This document shows positions 60,641 to 64,000 of a stretch of DNA of 64,000 bases, piece after piece. The DNA comes from Rhodamnia argentea (taxonomy: Eukaryota > Streptophyta > Magnoliopsida > Myrtales > Myrtaceae). The stretch is from contig NC_063160.1 in NCBI RefSeq assembly GCF_020921035.1, positions 16,705,095 through 16,769,094 of the forward strand. Reading direction: 5' to 3'. Position 1 is the stretch's first letter, and every line of letters starts with the position of its first letter. The position numbers were made by a program, and so were the translations under genes. The notes under the pieces are model-generated. The model was not told the origin of the DNA and made no database searches. It was given only the letters and a program-made list of their open reading frames with translations.

Positions 60641-61990
60641 TATTCCGGAGCCCGCGTCGAGCGACGAACCGCGCTGCACAACCGGCGAGAGACGCGCAAT
60701 CAGAAAAGCCGCGCACCGGAGACGAGGACAGAGAGCCGTGAGAGAGAGGCGCGGCAACAAGCAGAACGGCGCTGCGCATGCCTACACGTACTCGAGCCAG
60801 TCAGCGCAGAGGAGGAGGGGACCAAAACCGCCGCGAAGCACCGCCGAGAGAGACGGAGCCACGACGATCCGCGGGATTGGGGAAGCGAGCACGAGACGCC
60901 GACGCGAGAGGAGAGGGAGGACCGCTTCTCGGAGCCTGAAATGCAATGCGGAGTGACAAATGGCCCAGGTCTGGATTCTAGAATATGCAAAAAAAAAAAA
61001 AAATTGAGACAGCGGGACGGGGAAAGGTTGTGGGAGTTCTTGGATTGTTGTGGTGCGTGTTGCGGGTGGCTTTTCATCTTTTCCGTTCTTTTGGCAAAAT
61101 TGCCTGCTGTTAGTCCTTTGGTTTTGGAATCAAGGTGGGCCCCTCTTTAGTTTGTGACCAATTTTTTTTAATTAATAATCAGTACGCCCCAGTAACACGA
61201 AAGTCCAGAAAATGGCATGAGGATCACTTTTTTTTTTTTTTTTTTTTTGTGGCCATCGTGTTAGATTCCCGTCGCGAGTGAATCCATTTGTGTCGAGTTG
61301 CCCCAATTGCGGCAGCATGTCACGTGAGGAGACCTCCGACCTTCGCATGGTGGGTATCTGTGGGCAGTTATGACTCAATCGGACCATTCCGTAACGAGTT
61401 TATCATTTTATAGTAACATTTAGTGGACTCGAAATATCTCGTATTGAAAGACCTCTAACCTTTATGTTATGAGTATTGCGAGGCAATTATGACTCGGGTC
61501 GAACGTTCCGAAAGGATGTAACATCTAGAGAAAGTTGTTGCTGCTACTCAGCTTTTGATTTTGACCCCAATTTCGGCTGCACAGGGAAGTGGCTTTCCCA
61601 AAGGTCCTTTGGGCAAAAATCAAGCTGTTTGGCAATTTTCTTTAAGAGTTTTGGGGAAATGTATTGCGTTTCCAAAAGTTATCTAAAATCCCCTTGCCCA
61701 AAATAGGTCTTACCCAATTTTGTTTTGGCCGTTAGTATTTTCGGAACGCTGATATATTTTTTAAAAGAATTTTTCTCTCGTTAAATTTTTAAACTTCTTT
61801 GACCAAAAAGAAAAATTCAAAATTCCAAAAATTCTCTCGCTGTTTTCCATCTTGCGTGATGTGAACAACAAGCCAAATATCACACTGGCAAGGTAGTTGT
61901 AAATAAAATTTCTTTTATTATTTAAAATATATACCTAAAGCCCTCTATAAATATTTTTTTTTTCGAACAACAAGTAAATTTTCGAATTGA
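60641..61990. other. VIH upstream region and spacer
   Basis: The first ~300 bp are GC-rich and purine-rich on the plus strand and form the presumed VIH promoter and leader; open frames on the plus strand here are antisense to it and not supported. The segment at about 61560-61710 contains 'ggtcctttgggcaaaa' and 'ccccttgcccaaaatagg' and resembles the MITE family at 49151. The rest is AT-rich without recognised features. Confidence 0.5.
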
Positions 61991-62850
61991 AATGTCTTCT
62001 TCTTGACAATCTCCTACTTTTTTTATGTTATTAGTGAAATAACAAGTACAACGAAGATTTGATTGGTCAACTAAAAGCGTCTTTTGTATACTAAGTGAAG
62101 AGAACTGAAATATTTACGTCTTCTTATTCCCTTCCCCTCTATCTCTATCTCTCTCTCTCTCTCTTATGTTTTTGGTAAAAATGCGAGTACAACAAAAGAT
62201 TTGATTGGCCGACCAAACGCGTCCTTTGCATACTAAGTGAAGTGAACTGAAATATTTTCTTTCTCGACAGTCTCTCTCTTTTTTTTTATGTTTTTGGTAA
62301 AAAAGCGAGTACGACGGAGCATTTGATTTGTCAATTTGACAATAAACAATACTCCCCACAAACCATAGAGTTACGAATCTCGAGGAATGTCTGGCCTTAC
62401 TAAACTAGTGCGGGATGACACTTTTCTTTACATATTAATAAAACTCTCAAGTGGTTCCATGAATCTAAAAAATAATGAGAATTCTTACCTTTTTTATGTT
62501 ATTAGTAAAATAACAAGTACAATGAAGATTTGATTGGTCAACTAAAAGCATCTTTTGTATACTAAGTGAAGAGAACTGAAATATTTACGTCTTCACATAC
62601 TCTCTCTCTCTCTCTCAACAATCTCATACTTTTTTTTATGTTATTGGTAAAAAAGCGAGTACGATAGAGCATTTGATTTGTCAATTTGACAATAAACAAT
62701 ATTCCCTACAAACCGTAGAGTTACGTATCTCAAGGAATGTCTGGCCTTACTAAACTAGTAAGGGATGACAATTATCTTTACATATTCATACAACTCTCAA
62801 GTGGTTCCATGAATCTAAAAAATAAAGATAATTCTTGATTTCTCTCCATA
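61990..62850. repeat. Satellite-like repeat array, first block
   Basis: A unit starting 'atgtttttggtaaaaaagcg' followed by 'catttgatttgtcaatttgacaataaacaat' and 'ggaatgtctggccttactaaactagt' occurs at 62287 and 62636, 349 bp apart. Between them and before the first are shorter related units (62019, 62165, 62494) with 'gatttgattggtcaactaaaagc'. The pattern is an alternating short-long repeat. Confidence 0.85.
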
Positions 62851-62970
62851 TCTCTCTCCATACGAAAGTCCAAGATTTGAATTTATGTCATTTCATTAAT
62901 TTCTTCTAAATTGCATTGATTTCTACTAATGACTTCATTTTAATTGGAATTCGGTTATTCATCATGTATG

Positions 62971-63163
62971 AGGATCCCCGCTAAGTATTCATTGGTTAAA
63001 GCGCCCAACTCATAATTGGTGGATTCATAGATTCATTTTTCATTGGATGCATGCCAATGAAGCCCTACAATTAGTCTATTGGAACTGGCTATGTATCAAT
63101 GGAATCTTATCATCCATACATAATAAATTGATATGGTATATTCATATCATAACATATGAACAT
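62971..63163 (+). other. Nuclear plastid-DNA insertion (NUPT)
   Basis: The sequence from 'aggatccccgctaag' through 'catatcataacatatgaaca' matches, from memory, the plastid inverted-repeat region at trnI-CAU and its flank towards ycf2. Scattered substitutions, mostly C-to-T and G-to-A, and small indels show an old insertion. It lies inside the repeat array and is followed by a 12-base poly-G run. Confidence 0.85.
62985..63051 (+). pseudogene. trnI-CAU: Degenerate plastid trnI-CAU in the NUPT
   Basis: The anticodon arm cccaactcataattgg with anticodon CAT is almost intact, and the 3' acceptor half ends tggatgca. About 8 nt of the D-arm region are missing after 'gtattcat', and the T-arm has an insertion of T residues and several changes. 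The copy cannot fold as a normal tRNA. Confidence 0.85.
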
Positions 63164-63319
63164 TGAGTGGGGGGGGGGGGGTTACACCACAGAATCTTGG
63201 AGCAATAATATGCTAAATCGCAAGCGAGTAAGACTAGAGAGCTATTCACGAGGCTCATCAAAATGAGTTTAAGATTCCAGTGAAGTGAATTTGAAATGTT
63301 CTTCTCAATAGTCTCTTGT

Positions 63320-64000
63320 TCTTTTCATGTTTTTGGTAAAAAAGCGACTACAACGAGCATTTGATTGGCCAACTTGACAATAAACAATGCTTCCCGTAAA
63401 CATTGGGCTCACGTATCTCTGGAAATGTCTATCCCTACTAAACTAGTGTGTGTTCGATTTTATCTCTCTTTGTATTCCTTCTTAAGGAGGGCCCATAATC
63501 AGAATTAGGGGTTTCTTTATATACTAATGAAACACCCAAGTGAGATCGAGGAGGGGGAGGGGGGACAAGATTGAATCTTGGAGCAATAATCTACTAAATC
63601 GCAAGCGAGAGACGTTAGAGTTGACGACCAATGATAATTTAGTGCAGAGTAAGTCTAGATAGCAACTGCTGATGTTTATCAAAACGAGTTTAAGATTCCA
63701 GTGAAGAGAATTGAAATGTTATCTTCTCAACAGGCTCTTACTTTCTTTATGTTTTTGGTAAACAGGCGATTATGACAAGCATTTGATTGGCCAATTTCAC
63801 AATAAACAATGCTCTCCACAAATCCTGGAGCCACGTATCTCTGGGATTGTCTGTCCTTACTAAACTAGTGTGTACTTGATTTTATCTGTCTGTTTGTATT
63901 CCTTCTTAAGGAGGGCACGTCATCGGAAGTAGGGTTTTCTTTTTGTGCTAACAAAACACTCAAGTTAGATCGAGTGCAGGGGGAGGCGGGGCCAAGATCG
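63320..64000. repeat. Satellite-like repeat array, second block
   Basis: Two units begin atgtttttggtaaa at 63327 and 63749, 422 bp apart. Both include 'catttgattggccaa', 'acgtatctctgg', 'ccttcttaaggaggg' and a G-rich 'gggggagg' end. The second runs to the edge of the window, so the array probably continues. These units are longer versions of those at 62287 and 62636. Confidence 0.85.

Noticed and set aside
60519..60956. 145-codon plus-strand frame
   Set aside because: It is antisense to VIH exon 1 and its leader. Arg/Ser-rich composition reflects GC-rich promoter sequence.
62985..63051. Functional tRNA-Ile
   Set aside because: D-arm bases are missing and the T-arm is disrupted, so it cannot fold; it is a plastid-derived pseudogene.
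61990..64000. Repeat array considered as CRISPR-like
   Set aside because: Units are 350-420 bp, diverged along their length, without constant short repeats and unique spacers, and the genome is a plant's.

Overview
This window is nuclear DNA from a flowering plant. Every recognisable gene has a clear plant orthologue, the genes are split by many GT-AG introns, and the spaces between them are AT-rich and full of small non-autonomous transposons. A degraded copy of plastid DNA with a broken trnI-CAU lies near the right end. The gene sequences are of eudicot type. The GC-rich foldback elements whose arms share 'cccttatttgaaa'-like motifs recall repeats I associate with Myrtaceae (Eucalyptus and relatives), but that placement is a weak inference.

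Layout, left to right. 215-5420 (+): SSRP1, the HMG-box subunit of the FACT histone chaperone, 16 exons. 7022-8714 (+): a short PIN auxin carrier of the PIN8 type. 10833-16002 (-): CLP1, the polynucleotide-kinase-fold subunit of pre-mRNA cleavage factor, 10 exons. 16.07-19.15 kb: two foldback transposons and an AT-rich array of ~60-bp repeats. 20836-21399 (+): a single-exon four-helix membrane protein of unknown role. 21.4-23.9 kb: transposon remnants and a hairpin. 23938-24593 (+): an h-type thioredoxin with a predicted myristoylation site. 25487-32528 (-): a complete plasma-membrane H+-ATPase, 21 exons, with upstream ORFs in its leader. 32.5-38.9 kb: gene-poor. 38881-60640 (-): a 30-exon VIH/PPIP5K diphosphoinositol pentakisphosphate kinase, whose introns hold two TRIM retrotransposons, a Tourist-like MITE with a GC-rich minisatellite, and several local tandem duplications. 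60.6-64 kb: its promoter, then a satellite-like repeat array interrupted by the plastid insertion.

The genes are independent housekeeping or signalling genes. I see no operon-like or cluster logic and no sign of a new multi-gene system. The most useful observations are structural. Two otherwise intact genes each carry one extra base that breaks the frame (CLP1 at the exon 1/2 junction, VIH in exon 1). SSRP1 and CLP1 each need one GC-AG intron. A foldback transposon ends about 75 bp upstream of the CLP1 start codon. Exon borders were deduced by reading for conserved protein sequence, splice signals and phase; all genes other than CLP1 and VIH sum to whole codons.
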